Assembly: GCA_964449995.1 (NCBI GenBank)
Contig: CAYVBW010000025.1
Span: forward strand, 1-6,860
Length of the DNA: 6,860 nucleotides
DNA from: CAYVBW01 sp964449995
GTDB lineage: Bacteria > Patescibacteriota > Microgenomatia > UBA1400 > PJMF01
Reading direction: 5' to 3'
Shown: positions 5,818 to 6,860 of the stretch, one piece after another
Position numbering within the stretch: position 1 is the stretch's first letter
How the letters are laid out: each line of letters starts with the position of its first letter
Translations under genes and position numbers: made by a program
Notes under the pieces: generated by a model
The model's database searches: none
Told to the model about the DNA's origin: nothing
Seen by the model: the letters and a program-made list of their open reading frames with translations, nothing else

Positions 5818-6860
5818 TTAATTAAGCAATTCTTGGATTTGTTTCTCAAGCTTTGGTGTATATTTGACTGTATAGGGAAGCCTGATTTTTCTTGGGCTAC
5901 CTCCATTAGGAATTACGACCATAACTTGATCTTTACCTGGATTTGATTTTAATAGCTTACCAAGTTTTTCCAAAGTTTTTTTACTTGTTTTTCTGGGAAT
6001 AAAAATTTGTTGATAATCTTCTTCTTGATTATGATTTATCGTTTGTTCTTGAGGGGTGGTGATTTTTTCAACAATAAAATTAAGCTCTCCCTCTCTAAGA
6101 TTAATCTTACCTTTAACCAAAGCTACTCTTTCTTCTTCTATTAGGTGTTTGTATTGCTCATAAGTTTTGGGAAAAATTACAAACCGAATAGAGCCTGTTT
6201 GATCTTCTAAAACACCAAAGCACATGTCTTGATTTCTTTTTCTGGTCTTAACGTGTCTAATTTTACTCATCACTCCCCCAAGTAAAAAGGATTGATCTAT
6301 GTGAATATTTGGATCTATATCCTCGATTTGCTTATTAGCTAATTTATTAATTGTTTTTAAAGAATCTGCTAAAGGATGTTCAGTTAGATAAATTCCTAGT
6401 AATTCTTTTTCAAATGACAGGAGCTCTTTTTTAGGGTATTCAGGAATTTGCTCAAAAGTGTCTTGAATATCTGTTACGTCTTGTGCAACGTCGGCAAATA
6501 AATTGTCTTGTCCAGTCTGTTCAGTTTCAAACGAAGCTGCAGTTTGACGGATTTCTTCAAAGTTTTCCAGCATACTAGCTCTTGTCCCAAAGCGATCCAT
6601 GGCTCCAACTTTGATTAGGGATTCTAGAACTGTTTTGTTGACTTTTCGCGTGTCAGTTAAGTGAATAAACTGAGTAAAAGAAACAAACTCGCCGTGTTTT
6701 TCTCTAGTACTCAAAATATTTTCAATGGCTGCTGTACCGATATTTTTAACAGCACTCAGGCTGAAACGAATTGCCTGTTTGTTGAGGGAGCTTGCATGTT
6801 GTTCAATAGTGAAGTCCTTTCCAGATTTATTAATATCTGGAGGAAGAATTTTAATACCAA
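5818..6860 (-). CDS. dnaE: DNA polymerase III alpha subunit DnaE, C-terminal part (5' truncated by window edge)
   Basis: Catalytic subunit of the replicative polymerase; 346 residues of its C-terminal part are visible. The frame is open to the window edge: upstream of a TTG at 6714 it continues as GIKILPPDIN, FTIEQ and IRFSLSAVKNIGTAAIENIL, the classic DnaE passage with tandem helix-hairpin-helix, so no start lies in the window and the PHP, palm and most of the finger domains are outside. In order (residue 1 = Gly at 6858-6856): the HhH region (about 30-50), LESLIKVGAMDRFG (78-91), QDNLF (117-121; nt 6496-6510), which fits the internal beta-clamp-binding consensus Q-x-x-L-F, EKELLGIYLTEHPL (150-163), an OB fold (about 190-265, with FGVLEDQTGSIRFVIFPKTYEQY), and a short basic C-terminal domain ending PKLEKQIQELLN with a TAA stop. 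The C-terminal domain is compact compared with the long tau-binding tail of E. coli alpha. A 242-bp gap separates it from the transketolase operon. Confidence 0.97.
   Translation of the reverse strand, partial: GIKILPPDINKSGKDFTIEQHASSLNKQAIRFSLSAVKNIGTAAIENILSTREKHGEFVSFTQFIHLTDTRKVNKTVLESLIKVGAMDRFGTRASMLENFEEIRQTAASFETEQTGQDNLFADVAQDVTDIQDTFEQIPEYPKKELLSFEKELLGIYLTEHPLADSLKTINKLANKQIEDIDPNIHIDQSFLLGGVMSKIRHVKTRKRNQDMCFGVLEDQTGSIRFVIFPKTYEQYKHLIEEERVALVKGKINLREGELNFIVEKITTPQEQTINHNQEEDYQQIFIPRKTSKKTLEKLGKLLKSNPGKDQVMVVIPNGGSPRKIRLPYTVKYTPKLEKQIQELLN

Noticed and set aside
6712..6714. TTG at 6714 as the start of a short minus-strand gene
   Set aside because: The frame continues upstream to the window edge with a clear DnaE match (GIKILPPDIN, IRFSLSAVKNIG), so it is an internal leucine codon.

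Overview
The window reads as ordinary chromosomal DNA from an AT-rich bacterium with compact gene spacing. My best guess is a Candidate Phyla Radiation (Patescibacteria) genome, possibly of the Microgenomates group. The reasons are a transketolase split into two adjacent genes, very small gaps between genes, near-absence of Shine-Dalgarno sequences, exclusive TAA stops (six of six), and the general style of the SecA, MutM and DnaE proteins. This placement is inference; the standard bacterial code is sufficient to read every gene.

Layout. 1-2396 (+): the larger part of secA, cut off at its 5' end by the window edge. 2406-3254 (+): mutM/fpg, the formamidopyrimidine-DNA glycosylase. 3256-3771 (+): a Nudix hydrolase of MutT type. 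These three lie head to tail with gaps of 9 and 1 nt and look like one transcription unit. 3734-4720 and 4724-5575 (-): the C-terminal and N-terminal subunits of a split transketolase, oriented towards the first unit; the Nudix gene and the C-subunit gene overlap tail to tail by 38 bp. 5576-5817: the only sizeable intergenic stretch, holding a G+C-rich block with four perfect hairpins. 5818-6860 (-): the C-terminal part of dnaE (replicative DNA polymerase III alpha), cut off at its 5' end by the window edge.

Function. SecA powers protein export. MutM and the Nudix enzyme plausibly act together against oxidised guanine in DNA and in the nucleotide pool. The transketolase pair would supply pentose-phosphate interconversion, and DnaE is the replicative polymerase. 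Nothing here forms a recognisable defence or mobile system with its own protein. The element most worth a second look is the hairpin block at 5622-5748, which looks like a REP/MITE-type repeat or a structured RNA placed between dnaE and the transketolase operon. Secondary oddities are the C-terminal zinc motif of SecA, which lacks its usual fourth ligand, and the convergent gene overlap.
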